NCBI GenBank assembly: GCA_041917295.1
Contig: JAYRXX010000063.1
Span: 1-64,000 of the forward strand
Length of the DNA: 64,000 nt
Direction of reading: 5' to 3'
From: JADKHR01 sp041917295
GTDB lineage: Bacteria > Elusimicrobiota > Elusimicrobia > FEN-1173
The position numbers were made by a program, and so were the translations under genes. The notes under the pieces were generated by a model. The model did not search any database. It was not told the DNA's origin and was given only the letters and a program-made list of their open reading frames with translations. Positions 16,139-26,500 of this stretch are shown here, one piece after another. Within the stretch, counting starts at the first letter, position 1. Every line of letters begins with the position of its first letter.

Positions 16139-18262
16139 CTATTCCCACCAGGCTTTCTTTTTTTCGCCTAAGGTGGGTTTTTTGGGCGGCGGTTCGGTCG
16201 GTGATTTTTTTTTAAGGGACCATCGGCGGGCCGGCGATTTTGCCGCCGGTTTCGCGCTCTTCGACGATCGGCGCGGCTCCGGGCTGTTGTTGTAAATGCG
16301 AATATGCGACACCGGCTCCGTGGGCACCCGCTTCGGCTGTTTGGGCGCCGGGTTGATGGATTTCAAAGCGTCTTCGCCGGAAGTAACGTCCACGCCCTCC
16401 ACCCGAAACGTGTTCGTCAACTTGGTCAACAAACGCCGCTTTTCCGAAACGGAATATCCGCTGTAAGAGACCTCGCGGACGCGGGTTTCAAACTCGTCTT
16501 GGCGGGCGGCTTTTTTCTTTCGCAAATCCAATTGCAGGGCGACGGCTTTGGTCAACCGGGTCTGGTCGGCTTCGGAGTCGCGGTACTTATTTTGAAGCGC
16601 TTGAAGAAATCGCAAGTCGGGCTCGTAGAATACTTCCGGAACGCCGTATTTAAAATGGCCGTCCAGTTCCGCGTCCAAGGCCGCCTGGTCGGCCGCTTGA
16701 ATGGGGTTCCATTCCGCGGACCAACGGCCCAAAACGGTGGCCAACACAAACCCTCCCCCCAACACGACCGCCAACAAAATAAGCCGGTGAAGGCCCCGGG
16801 GAATTTTCAACAAAAACGGGATGAGGGCCACAGCGATCAGAGGCCCCAACACCAGTTGAGCTCCCCCGATTTGCAAAATCGCGCCGGACTTGTGGAGCCC
16901 CTTTACAAAAAACAACAGCCAGAGCACATGCCCGAACGCCGACAGAGCTCCGCCCAACACGCCGGCCACAAGGGCTTCCCGAACCACTTTCCGGCGAAAC
17001 TCACTCACGACAAACCGGGCGATGGTCTGGTCCGGCGAAAACGAGAGGGATTCCCGCGCCAGCGCCAGGGCTTTTTTCCAATCCCCCGCGGCGCGGGCTT
17101 CTTCCGCCGATGTGGCGGCGGTCATTCCAAAAGATGTCAGGGGATCTTTTTCGGCCACCACCCGCTTGCTCTCGGGGTCCACCCAATAGGCAAACTCTTG
17201 TCCGGCGCAATACCCCGTGATTCGAACCGAACTTCCTTCGATCCACTCCACCCGCCGCTTAACCACCCGGGCGGAGGCGGGCGAATTTTTGCCTTCGCGG
17301 ACCAAGAGGGATGTTAGGGCGTCGCGCACCGGCGCGGGCGGATCCGCGTCGATCACCTGTTTGTCCGCCGGCATGGTGGGATCAAAATCAAAAGGGTCGC
17401 ACGGCCGCCCTTTTTCGAGGGCCATGTCCAAAGCCGGTTTGGTTCCCCCGTCCATGACAAAAACCGCTTGGCGGGACGTCATCGGTTTAAACGTCGCGCG
17501 AAAAGACTGACCGGAAACAATTTTTTTGTGGCCCGAACAAACAGCGCAGACCACTTTCCCTTTCCCTTTGCATTTTTCACAGGTGGCCTTGCCGGACCCC
17601 TGGCATTGGGGGCAAACCACTTTTCCGCCTTCGCAACGGGTACACGGAAACTTGCCGGTTCCCCCGCAGGCGTCGCAACGGGCCACACGGCCACCCACTT
17701 CGCCCGAAGCCATTTTGCCCTCGCCCCCGCACCGCAAACAACTGACTTTCTCGGCTCCCTTGCAAAACACGCACGCTTGGTGCCCCGCCCCCAGACAAAC
17801 AGAACAGGATTCCATCCCTTTTCCCGCGCAGGCTTTGCATCCCGACTCGCCTTTTTGAAAACAGTCGTTGCACTCTTTGATCTGGAGGGAACCCGGAACA
17901 AAATAGCTGTCCGCGTGGGCCGCGAAATCCGACCGTGTCTCCGACGGGTAAGACCACAGGTCGGGCGCCGGCCCGGCCGGTCCCCCGGGAACGGAAGGGG
18001 TGCCGGACGTTTTTTCAGCCAATTCCGGCGTCAATGGTTTTATCGTAACAGCCGCCGTCATTTCCCGGTTTTCCATAAGGGAAAGAAGCGTGATGGCGTA
18101 GGCGGGAACCCGTTCGCCCCGGGTGACATGCAGGTTCTTATCAACCACGTCCCGAGCGGTGGGGCTCTGGGCCCGCAGATGGGCCAACAGGGTGTCTTTT
18201 AACGGCTCCAGTTCTTCCGGCGCCAATTCGTGAACGGGTGAAAACGAAATCATTACGGACAT
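16139..18262 (-). CDS. Membrane protein with ten CxxC (DnaJ-type) zinc-finger repeats
   Basis: 707 residues from the ATG at 18262 (AGGAG upstream). Residues 1-125: an uncharacterised N-terminal domain. Residues about 128-243: ten CxxC motifs (CNDC, CKAC, CSVC, CVFC, CLRC, CDAC, CTRC, CPQC, CEKC, CAVC), several as CxxCxGxG, as in the zinc-binding region of DnaJ. There is no J-domain. Residues about 430-510 hold three membrane segments ('LWLLFFVKGL', 'LVLGPLIAVALIPFLL', 'LILLAVVLGGGFVLATVLG'). The C-terminus is Lys/Pro-rich. A redox or chaperone-like role at the membrane is possible; no function is known to me. Confidence 0.8.
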   Translation of the reverse strand: MSVMISFSPVHELAPEELEPLKDTLLAHLRAQSPTARDVVDKNLHVTRGERVPAYAITLLSLMENREMTAAVTIKPLTPELAEKTSGTPSVPGGPAGPAPDLWSYPSETRSDFAAHADSYFVPGSLQIKECNDCFQKGESGCKACAGKGMESCSVCLGAGHQACVFCKGAEKVSCLRCGGEGKMASGEVGGRVARCDACGGTGKFPCTRCEGGKVVCPQCQGSGKATCEKCKGKGKVVCAVCSGHKKIVSGQSFRATFKPMTSRQAVFVMDGGTKPALDMALEKGRPCDPFDFDPTMPADKQVIDADPPAPVRDALTSLLVREGKNSPASARVVKRRVEWIEGSSVRITGYCAGQEFAYWVDPESKRVVAEKDPLTSFGMTAATSAEEARAAGDWKKALALARESLSFSPDQTIARFVVSEFRRKVVREALVAGVLGGALSAFGHVLWLLFFVKGLHKSGAILQIGGAQLVLGPLIAVALIPFLLKIPRGLHRLILLAVVLGGGFVLATVLGRWSAEWNPIQAADQAALDAELDGHFKYGVPEVFYEPDLRFLQALQNKYRDSEADQTRLTKAVALQLDLRKKKAARQDEFETRVREVSYSGYSVSEKRRLLTKLTNTFRVEGVDVTSGEDALKSINPAPKQPKRVPTEPVSHIRIYNNSPEPRRSSKSAKPAAKSPARRWSLKKKSPTEPPPKKPTLGEKKKAWWE

Positions 18263-18348
18263 GGAACTCCTAATGGGAAAATCGACGCCCTCATTCCACT
18301 CCAACTATGAATGTATTCTAGGTTCAGTTCGTCGCCCGGTCAAGGGTT

Positions 18349-19185
18349 TTAAAAATTTGACAGAGAGCCCAGGGACACTCTCACGGGCCGGGGTTGGCCT
18401 TCTTGGTCCCATTCTTTTTGGCAGAGAGATTGGTACTCGCACCAATGACACCGGGACGGCTCGAACGATCGGGGAAAATCCCGGCGGGATTCTGCCAGGA
18501 CCAAGCGGTCCAACATGGTGGCCAACTGCCCGGCGATTCGGTTCATGTCCGCCGCCGTTGGCGCGGGGAACACCACCGGCGCTTGCAACCCGGCGTCTCC
18601 CTCGGCCCCGTCGCCCTTAACGAACACGTCAAAACACAGTTCTTTGGGCGGGCGCCCGAACATCCGTTCGCAGGCCCAGGAATAAATCACCAGTTGGGTG
18701 CGGTCCGCCCGGCGGGGATCATACGGTTTGTTGGACGTTTTGAAATCGTGTAAAACCCAGTCCGTGTCCAACAGGTCGAACTGGCCGGTAAGCTCGTGGT
18801 CGTTGGGAAGAGGCAGTCGAAACGAACATTCCACGCCCCGGGTGGCGGGTTGCAAACCCGGCGCCCGCTCTTTTAAAAATCGGTCGAGGAAATGTTCCCC
18901 CAACGCCCGCAGGTAGTGGGGATCGCTGGGCCCCCGCAAAAATTCGTCCGGAACCGACGTTAACCGTTCATCCAAAGTGCGGCGGAAAAACACCGCCACC
19001 TCGCCAAGGGGCAAGTCTTTGCGGGTATCGATTTTTTGGAGGAAATTATGTTCCAAACTTTCGTGGATTGAAACGCCGAACGCCAATTCGGGTTTCGTGG
19101 GAGCGGGGATCTGGGAGACATAGCGGTACTCATATTTTTTGGGGCAAAATCCGTAACTGCCGATGCGCGAATAGCTGGACCTCAC
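18349..19185 (-). CDS. RecB/Cas4-like PD-(D/E)XK nuclease with Fe-S cysteines
   Basis: About 278 residues from a GTG at 19185 that overlaps the tldD stop (GTGA). The nuclease core is visible as 'GQFDLLDTDWVLHDFKTSNK' (the D...D-F-K motif). One Cys near the N-terminus ('YGFCPKKYEYRY') and three near the C-terminus ('CHWCEYQSLC') match the 4Fe-4S cluster ligands of AddB/Cas4-type nucleases. There are no CRISPR repeats or other cas genes nearby, so it is a stand-alone RecB-family nuclease. Co-translated with tldD, which gives no obvious functional link. Confidence 0.85.
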   Translation of the reverse strand: MRSSYSRIGSYGFCPKKYEYRYVSQIPAPTKPELAFGVSIHESLEHNFLQKIDTRKDLPLGEVAVFFRRTLDERLTSVPDEFLRGPSDPHYLRALGEHFLDRFLKERAPGLQPATRGVECSFRLPLPNDHELTGQFDLLDTDWVLHDFKTSNKPYDPRRADRTQLVIYSWACERMFGRPPKELCFDVFVKGDGAEGDAGLQAPVVFPAPTAADMNRIAGQLATMLDRLVLAESRRDFPRSFEPSRCHWCEYQSLCQKEWDQEGQPRPVRVSLGSLSNF

Positions 19186-20507
19186 GCCCCGCCCACCACC
19201 ACCCGGGGGATCCGCACAGTGGGAATGCCATCCGACACAGGCACGTTTTGCCCTTCTTTTCCGCAGGTCCCCACCGACCACCCCAAATCCCAACCCACGC
19301 GATCAATGGTTTTTAAGACCCCCGGCCCGTTGCCCAGCAGATTCGCGGCTCGGACCGGGTGCCGGATCACTCCATTCTCCACCCAATACCCTTCCTCCAC
19401 CTCAAACACAAAATCGCCGGTGGCCGTGTTCACCTGGCCGCCGCCCAAACGCGTCACATAGAGGCCCCGTTTCAAATCCCGAAGGATAAGATCTGGATCG
19501 TCGGGCCCGGGCGCGATGAACGTGTTGGACATCCGAGGGATGGGCCGATGGGCGAACGATTCCCTCCGGCCGTGCCCGTTGGATGTTCGATGGGCCCGGC
19601 GCGCCGACCGGACATCGTAAAGATAATCGCGCAGTATGCCGTTTTCAATCAGCACCGTCCGCTGAGCGGGGGTTCCTTCATCGTCAAAGAGGAACGATCC
19701 GCGTTGGCCGGGCCGGGTGGGATCATCCAAAACCGTCAGTTTTTCCCCGGCAACCCGTTGTCCCGCCTTTCCGCTGAAATGGGGCGAACTGCCGTCCAAA
19801 ATGGCGTCGGCTTCCAGGGAATGGCCCACGGCCTCGTGGATCAGCGTGCCGCCGGCCTCGGCGGCGATCACCACGGGCATTTCACCCAAAGGCGCCGGCG
19901 GCGCGCCCAACTTCAACAGGGCCCGACGGGCGGCCCGGGCCGACACGGCGCAGGGATCCGCTTCAACCAAATCCATTACGTCGCCTTGAACCGCCGCCAC
20001 CTCGTACCCGGTTTGCCGTAATGAGCCTTGTTCGGCCGTCACGTGGACAACAAATGTTCGGTAAGACCGCTGTTCAATGTAGGATTGGCCTTCGAAAGTC
20101 ACGCCGCCGACGGTTTTGTTCAGTTCCCCCCAGGTGAGGCGAACTTGGCGAACCCGGGGATCGGTGCGGGCGGCCCGGTCGGCCGCCGACAACCAGCCGA
20201 TTATTTTGTCGAACGGAAGGTCGGACGGAGAAGAAAGAGAACCGGGGGCCCGGGGCACGGTTTCCCCGCGCAACGCAACACGCCCCCCCAACAACCGCAT
20301 CTGGTCATGAACCCGGCGGGTTTCCGGCTCTGTTAAGCCCCGCGTCAAGGGGGAACGGGCTTCCATCGACGAAAACGCGCCCGGCCGACCCAACACGCGC
20401 AGGCCCACCCCGGCCGACGCGGTGTCCGTCACCGAATCAAGCCGACCGTCTTCCCAGCAAACCGATCTCCGAAAAGACTCTTCGGCGAACAGGTCGACTT
20501 TATTCAT
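19182..20507 (-). CDS. tldD: TldD-family metalloprotease
   Basis: 441 residues from the ATG at 20507, which overlaps the histidine-kinase stop by 8 bases (ATGAATAA); the frame upstream of this lies inside the kinase gene. The metal site 'GTLIHEAVGHSLEAD' (HExxxH) and the late Cys in 'VGTCGKEGQNVPV' are both present as in TldD. TldD with PmbA/TldE forms a protease that degrades unfolded peptides and matures some RiPPs. No tldE/pmbA partner gene is in the window. The N-terminus is a little shorter than in E. coli TldD. Confidence 0.93.
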   Translation of the reverse strand: MNKVDLFAEESFRRSVCWEDGRLDSVTDTASAGVGLRVLGRPGAFSSMEARSPLTRGLTEPETRRVHDQMRLLGGRVALRGETVPRAPGSLSSPSDLPFDKIIGWLSAADRAARTDPRVRQVRLTWGELNKTVGGVTFEGQSYIEQRSYRTFVVHVTAEQGSLRQTGYEVAAVQGDVMDLVEADPCAVSARAARRALLKLGAPPAPLGEMPVVIAAEAGGTLIHEAVGHSLEADAILDGSSPHFSGKAGQRVAGEKLTVLDDPTRPGQRGSFLFDDEGTPAQRTVLIENGILRDYLYDVRSARRAHRTSNGHGRRESFAHRPIPRMSNTFIAPGPDDPDLILRDLKRGLYVTRLGGGQVNTATGDFVFEVEEGYWVENGVIRHPVRAANLLGNGPGVLKTIDRVGWDLGWSVGTCGKEGQNVPVSDGIPTVRIPRVVVGGA

Positions 20508-22062
20508 CCAGGGGCCAACGGGTGGTGAACACGGATCCCCGGCCCAACACCGACCGAACTTGAATCGTTCCCCCATGGGCTTCAACGATCCGCTTCGCCA
20601 AAGCCAACCCCAATCCCGCTCCCTCCACCTGGCCGGTAAAGCTGTCTTCCACCTGATAAAACTTTTTAAAAATCCGTCCCAGCTCTTCCGGGGGAATACC
20701 AGGCCCGTCGTCTTCCACCGAAACCACCGCTTCGGGCCCCTCGGCCCGGGCATAGAGACGAACCATTTTGCGCGGTTTCGGGTTGAACTTGGCCGCGTTG
20801 TCGATGAGGTTGCGAAGCACTTCGGAAAACCGACTGGGATCCACCAACAGGGCCGGCAGGGTATCGATGCTTTCGTCCACGTTCAAGTCGGCGTTCTGGC
20901 GAGCCAAATCGGCCGCGGCCTGAGAACGAAGTTCGTCCACCAGCACGCGCGCCCGACACCGTTTGCGGGCGACCGTCACGGTTTGCGACTCCACCGTGGC
21001 GAAGTTCAACAGCCGTTCCACCAACTGCGCCAGTTTGTTGCCCTGATCGCGCATGGCTGTCAACCCTTGCCGCTGGGTGGGCGTCAACGACTTGTCTTCC
21101 AGCAACAACGGGGCGAACCCCGTAATCGACACCAGCGGCGTCTTCAGTTTGTGGGAAATGACCGCCAAAAAATTCTGTTTTAGCCATTCTTCCCGACGGA
21201 ACTCGGTGACGTCTCGAAAAATCAAAAGAAAACCGCTGCCATCGCGCAGCTTCTGAAAAGATCCCTCCAAAACAAACTTTTTTCCGGAGGGACGAGACAG
21301 GGTTAGCCGTGTCGGCTCGTTCGCGTCGAACAGGCTCTTAAACGGCGGGGTCACATCAAACGCCCGAAACAAGTCGGCCAGGGGTTTTCCAACGGGGCTG
21401 TCCGCCGCCCCCACGAGCGCAGCGCCCGACGCGTTAAGCAGGGTGACGCGCCCGTCCGTGTCGGTCAACAGGGCGCCGTCGGACATTTCCTGGACCAGGG
21501 TGGCCAAGGTGTTTTTTTCATTGTTGAGCCGGGAAAACAAACGGGCGTTCTCGATGGCGACGGCGGCTTGGGCGGCAAAAATTTCGAGGGCCCGGCGATC
21601 GGGAACAGTGAACCCGTCCGCGTCAATTTTGTTGATCCCTTCCAGGACACCCACCAACCGCCCTTGGTGAAGGAGAGGCACCGCCACCACGTGGCGGGTC
21701 ACGAAATCGCTTCGGGTGTCCACGCGGGTGGTCCAGCGGGGATCGTTTTGGACGTCGTTGACCACCACCGGCACGCCGTTGGCCGCCACCCAACCGGCCA
21801 CGCCTTCGCCCGGTTTCAACCGAACAGATTTGACCTTATCGCCCGCCGTTCCCAGCGCCACGTCGAACACCAGTTCGCCCGTGGTTTCGTCTTTCAGGAG
21901 GATGGATCCCGATTGGGCCCGCACCACCCGAGCGGCCAATTCCATGACGGTTTTGAGAAGAGAAGGAAGATCCAACGTGCCCGCTAACGCGCGGCTGGCT
22001 TCGAGCAACGTTTCAAAATCCGCCGCGGTCAGCGGCCCCGGCTCGTCGCGAGGATCAATCAT
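20500..22062 (-). CDS. Cytoplasmic GAF-PAS sensor histidine kinase
   Basis: 520 residues. GAF domain about 15-175 ('SGSILLKDETTGELVFDVA', 'GVAGWVAANGVPVVVND'), PAS about 190-290, HisKA with 'VISHKLKTPLVS' (His304) and HATPase with 'NLIDNAAKFN', 'DDGPGIPPEELGRIF' and 'GAGLGLALAKRIVEAHGG'. There are no membrane segments, so the signal is cytoplasmic. The residue after the phospho-His is Lys where Glu is usual. No response regulator is adjacent. It starts directly after the gltD stop (TAA-ATG) and overlaps tldD, so it is an operon member. Confidence 0.9.
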   Translation of the reverse strand: MIDPRDEPGPLTAADFETLLEASRALAGTLDLPSLLKTVMELAARVVRAQSGSILLKDETTGELVFDVALGTAGDKVKSVRLKPGEGVAGWVAANGVPVVVNDVQNDPRWTTRVDTRSDFVTRHVVAVPLLHQGRLVGVLEGINKIDADGFTVPDRRALEIFAAQAAVAIENARLFSRLNNEKNTLATLVQEMSDGALLTDTDGRVTLLNASGAALVGAADSPVGKPLADLFRAFDVTPPFKSLFDANEPTRLTLSRPSGKKFVLEGSFQKLRDGSGFLLIFRDVTEFRREEWLKQNFLAVISHKLKTPLVSITGFAPLLLEDKSLTPTQRQGLTAMRDQGNKLAQLVERLLNFATVESQTVTVARKRCRARVLVDELRSQAAADLARQNADLNVDESIDTLPALLVDPSRFSEVLRNLIDNAAKFNPKPRKMVRLYARAEGPEAVVSVEDDGPGIPPEELGRIFKKFYQVEDSFTGQVEGAGLGLALAKRIVEAHGGTIQVRSVLGRGSVFTTRWPLDE

Positions 22063-23571
22063 TTAGGGCAGATCGGAACGTCCCATGAGGTAACGGTCCA
22101 CTTCCCGGGCGGCGCCGCGTCCCTCGTTGATAGCCCACACCACCAGGCTTTGGCCCCGGCGCGCGTCGCCGGCGGCGAACACGCCCGGAACACTGGTGGC
22201 AAACCGCCCGTGATCGGCTTTAATGTTGGAACGAGAGTCGCGTTCCACGTTAAGATCTTTCAAAAGTTTCTCTTCCGGACCCAAAAACCCCAGGGCCAAC
22301 AAAACCAGTTGGGCGGGCCACACTTTTTCCGTGCCCTGAACCGGCACGGGTCCTTTCGGACCCCATTCCACCTGAACCGTGTGGAGTTCCTTCACGCGTT
22401 TGGAGTTTTCGCCCCCCTCAAAACGCGTGGTGGAAATCAAAAACTGGCGCGGGTCCGCCCCAAAAACCGCCGCCGCCTCTTCTTGGCCGTAATCGGTGCG
22501 GAAAATTTTCGGCCATTGGGGCCACGGATTGTCGGCGGCCCGTTTTTCCGGCGGGCGAGGCATGATTTCAAACTGGACCACGCTTTTGGCCCCCTGACGC
22601 AGGGCCGTGCCCACGCAGTCGGTGCCCGTGTCGCCGCCGCCGATCACCACCACGTCTTTGCCCGACGCGGAAATGGATCGGCCGTCCATGAGTTTGGAAT
22701 CCAACAAGCTTTTCGTGTTGGCGTGCAAATACTCCATGGCAAAATGAATTCCTTTCAACTCCCGGCCGGGCGCCTTCAAGTCCCGGGGCGCGGTTGCGCC
22801 CAGGGCCAACACCACGGCATCAAACTCTTTCTTGAGCTTTTCCGTCGGAAACGCAGCCGACCCCACCTCGGTGTTGGTCAAAAACGTGACCCCTTCTTTG
22901 GCCAACAAATCCACGCGCCGTTGGACCACGTTCTTGTCCAGTTTCATGTTGGGAATGCCGTACATGAGAAGACCGCCGATCCGGTCGGCCCGCTCGAACA
23001 CCGTCACCGTGTGGCCCGCCCGGTTCAATTGGGCCGCCGCCGATAGGCCCGCCGGGCCCGATCCCACCACCGCCACTTTTTTTCCGGTGCGTTTTTTGGG
23101 GGGCTCGGCCTTGACCCACCCTTCGGCGAACCCGCGATCAATGATCGACACCTCGATGTTTTTAATGGTCACCGGGGGCTCGGAAATTCCCAACACGCAG
23201 GACCCTTCGCAGGGCGCGGGACAAACGCGGCCGGTGAATTCCGGGAAATTATTGGTTTTGTGCAACCGGTCCAGGGCGTCTTCCCACAAACCGCGAAACA
23301 CCAAGTCGTTCCATTCCGGAATAAGGTTGTTGATGGGACATCCCGACGCCATCCCCGCCACCAAATTTCCCGTGTGGCAAAAAGGAACTCCGCAATCCAT
23401 GCACCGGGCGCCCTGTTTGCGCAAAGATTCTTCGGGCATGTGCTGGTGGAACTCGTCCCAATGGCGAATTCGTTCCGTGGGAGAGGCGTCCGCGGGAAGC
23501 TCCCGTTGAAATTTCATAAACCCCGTCGGTTTGGCAACCCCCAACGGTTTCGGCGGATTCACGGCACTCAT
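22063..23571 (-). CDS. gltD: Glutamate synthase small subunit (NADPH)
   Basis: 502 residues. N-terminal 4Fe-4S ligands are visible as 'CMDCGVPFCHTG', 'CPINN' and 'CPAPCEGSC'. An FAD-binding 'VVGSGPAGLSAAAQL' and an NADPH-binding 'VIGGGDTGTDCVG' follow, and 'GVFAAGDARRGQSLVVWAI' closes the FAD domain. It feeds electrons from NADPH to GltB for glutamate formation. Its start overlaps the gltB stop by one base (TAATG). Confidence 0.97.
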   Translation of the reverse strand: MSAVNPPKPLGVAKPTGFMKFQRELPADASPTERIRHWDEFHQHMPEESLRKQGARCMDCGVPFCHTGNLVAGMASGCPINNLIPEWNDLVFRGLWEDALDRLHKTNNFPEFTGRVCPAPCEGSCVLGISEPPVTIKNIEVSIIDRGFAEGWVKAEPPKKRTGKKVAVVGSGPAGLSAAAQLNRAGHTVTVFERADRIGGLLMYGIPNMKLDKNVVQRRVDLLAKEGVTFLTNTEVGSAAFPTEKLKKEFDAVVLALGATAPRDLKAPGRELKGIHFAMEYLHANTKSLLDSKLMDGRSISASGKDVVVIGGGDTGTDCVGTALRQGAKSVVQFEIMPRPPEKRAADNPWPQWPKIFRTDYGQEEAAAVFGADPRQFLISTTRFEGGENSKRVKELHTVQVEWGPKGPVPVQGTEKVWPAQLVLLALGFLGPEEKLLKDLNVERDSRSNIKADHGRFATSVPGVFAAGDARRGQSLVVWAINEGRGAAREVDRYLMGRSDLP

Positions 23572-26500
23572 TAGTTCCCCCCCACCCGCGAGAGGTCGCG
23601 GGCGTTTTCTTCGAACGCGGCCATGATGGCTTGGTCGCCCGTCATGCCGGCTTGGTGCATTTTTTTGATGGTGGAAATCATCCGTTTGTAGTCCCGGGGC
23701 ATGATTTTAACGAAGGTTCGAATCAACGCGGGACCCTCTTCCAAAATGCGTTTGGCCACCGTGCTGGTGGTGTGCAACAAATGTTTCACCAACAACCCGT
23801 GGACTTCCTGCACATCTTCTTCTTCCATGGGTTCGACTTCCACCATTTCCTTGTTCACCTTGCTGCGGAAATCGCCGTTGACGTCCCAGACATACGCCAC
23901 GCCGCCGGTCATGCCCGCGCCGAAATTACGCCCGGTGGGCCCGATCACCACCACCCGGCCGCCGGTCATGTATTCGCACCCGTGGTCCCCCACGCCTTCC
24001 ACCACGGCGTGAACGCCGGAATTGCGGACCGCAAAGCGTTCCCCCGCCAACCCGCGGATGTAGGATTCGCCCGACGTGGCCCCGTAAAACGCCACGTTGC
24101 CGACGATGATGTTTTCTTCCGGCACATACCCCGCGGCCCGGGGCGGCGTCAAAATCAGCTTGCCTCCCGAGAGCCCCTTGCCGAAATAATCGTTGGCGTC
24201 GCCTTCCAGCGCCATCGTCATGCCCCGGGGGATGAACGCCCCAAAACTTTGTCCCGCCGATCCCTGGAACGTCAGCTCAATGGTATCGTCGGGCAACCCC
24301 TTGGCGCCGTAGCGGCGCGTCAACTCACTGCCCAGCTGGGTGCCGACCACCCGGTCACGGTTGCGAATAGGCACAACCGCTTTCACTTTTTCTCCCTTTT
24401 CCAAAGCCGGTTTGCACAAATCCAACAACACCCGTCGGTCCAAGGACCCATCCAGTCCGTGATCCTGCGCCATTTGACAGTACCGACCCACCTCCGGCCC
24501 CACCGGCGGAGAATAAAGAATGTTGGAAAAATCCACCCCTTTGGCTTTCCAATGGTCCACCGCTTTGCGCCCTTCCAACCGATCCACGCGGCCGATCATC
24601 TCGTTGAGGGACCGGAACCCCATTTGGGCCATGTATTCCCGGGCTTCCTGGGCGACAAACCGCATGAAATGAACCACGTGGGACGGATCCCCCGTAAACT
24701 TTTTGCGCAGTTTGGGATCCTGCGTGGCCACGCCCACCGGGCACGTGTTCAAATGGCACACGCGCATCATGACGCACCCCAACACCACCAGGGGCGCCGT
24801 GGCAAAACCAAACTCTTCGGCCCCCAACAACGCGGCGATCACCACGTCGCGGCCTGTTTTCAACTGACCGTCGGTCTCGACGACAATTCGACTGCGCAGG
24901 TTGTTTAACACCAACGTTTGGTGCGTTTCCGCCAACCCCAATTCCCACGGCAGGCCCGCGTGTTTGATGGACGATTGGGGCGACGCGCCCGTTCCACCGT
25001 CGAACCCCGAAATTAAAACCACGTCGGCGTGGGCTTTCGCGACCCCCGCGGCCACCGTGCCCACGCCCACCTCGGCCACCAGTTTCACGCTGATGCGGGC
25101 CTGGTGGTTGGCGTTTTTAAGGTCGTGGATGAGTTCGGCCAAATCTTCAATGGAATAAATGTCGTGGTGCGGCGGCGGTGAAATAAGCCCCACGCCGGCC
25201 GTGGTGTGGCGCGTGCGCGCCACCCAGGGATACACTTTTGTGCCGGGCAGTTGGCCGCCTTCGCCGGGTTTGGCCCCTTGGGCCATTTTGATCTGGATTT
25301 CCCGGGCGTTGACCAAGTAGAGGCTTGTCACACCAAACCGGCCGGACGCAACCTGCTTGATCGCGCTGTTTTTGGAATCGCCGTTGGGCAACAGTTTGTA
25401 TCGCTCCGGATCTTCGCCGCCTTCGCCGGTGTTGGATTTTCCGCCCACGCGGTTCATGGCGATGGCCAACGATTCGTGGGCCTCCTGAGAAATGGACCCG
25501 TAACTCATGGCGCCGGTCTTAAACCGTTTCATGATGGATTCCACCGATTCCACTTCCTCGATGGGCACCGGCCGATCGGCCGGTTTGAGATCCAACAAAC
25601 CCCGCAACGTATAGTGTTCCCGGGCTTGATCGTTGACCAACGCCGCGTAACTTTGATACACATCGTATCGGTTGGTGCGGCACGCCAACTGGAGGCGATG
25701 AATGGTTTCCGGGTTAAACAAATGCCGTTCGCCTTCTTTGCGCCACTGGTAATTGCCCCCCGCGTCCAGCACGTGGGCGTCCGCCGACACGGCGGAAAAC
25801 GCCCGGTGATGACGCCGCCGAGCCTCCTCGGCGATCACGTCCAGACCAACCCCTCCCACCCGGGACGGAGTCCAGGTGAAATACCGATCGATCACGTCTT
25901 GCTTTAACCCCAGCGCCTCAAAAATTTGCGCGCCGCCGTAACTTTGGATGGTGGAGATCCCCATTTTCGAAATGGTTTTAACGACGCCTTTGGTGGCCGC
26001 TTTAACATAATTTTTAATCGCCGCTTTGTGGTCGACGCCCACCAACATCCCCTGCTGGATCATGTCGTCAATGGTTTCGTAGGCCATGTACGGATTAATG
26101 GCTCCCACGCCATATCCCAACAACACGGCGAAATGGTGGGTTTCCCGGGGCTCGCCGGATTCCAGAATCAAACCCACTTTCATGCGGGTGCCTTTGCGGA
26201 TCATGTCGTGGTGCAGTCCCGCCACCGCCAACAACGCGGGGATGGGCGCCTTTTTCTCGTTGACGCCCCGGTCGGACAGAATCAAAATGTTCACCCCGCC
26301 GGCCACGGCCTTGTCCGCCGCGGCAAACAAATCGTCCATGGCGCGACGAAGCCCGTCGCCGCCCTGGGCGGGATCAAACAAGATGGGAAGGGTCAACGAC
26401 CGGAACCCCGGCTCTTTGACTTGGCGAAGTTTTTCCAACTGCTCGTTGGTCAAAATCGGACTTTTCAATTCGATCAGTCGGCAACTTTCCGCCGTGGGGT

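Noticed and set aside
18349..19185. Cas4 of a CRISPR system
   Set aside because: The nuclease has the Cas4/RecB cysteine pattern, but no repeats, cas1 or cas2 are present in the window; it sits in a gltBD-tldD chain.
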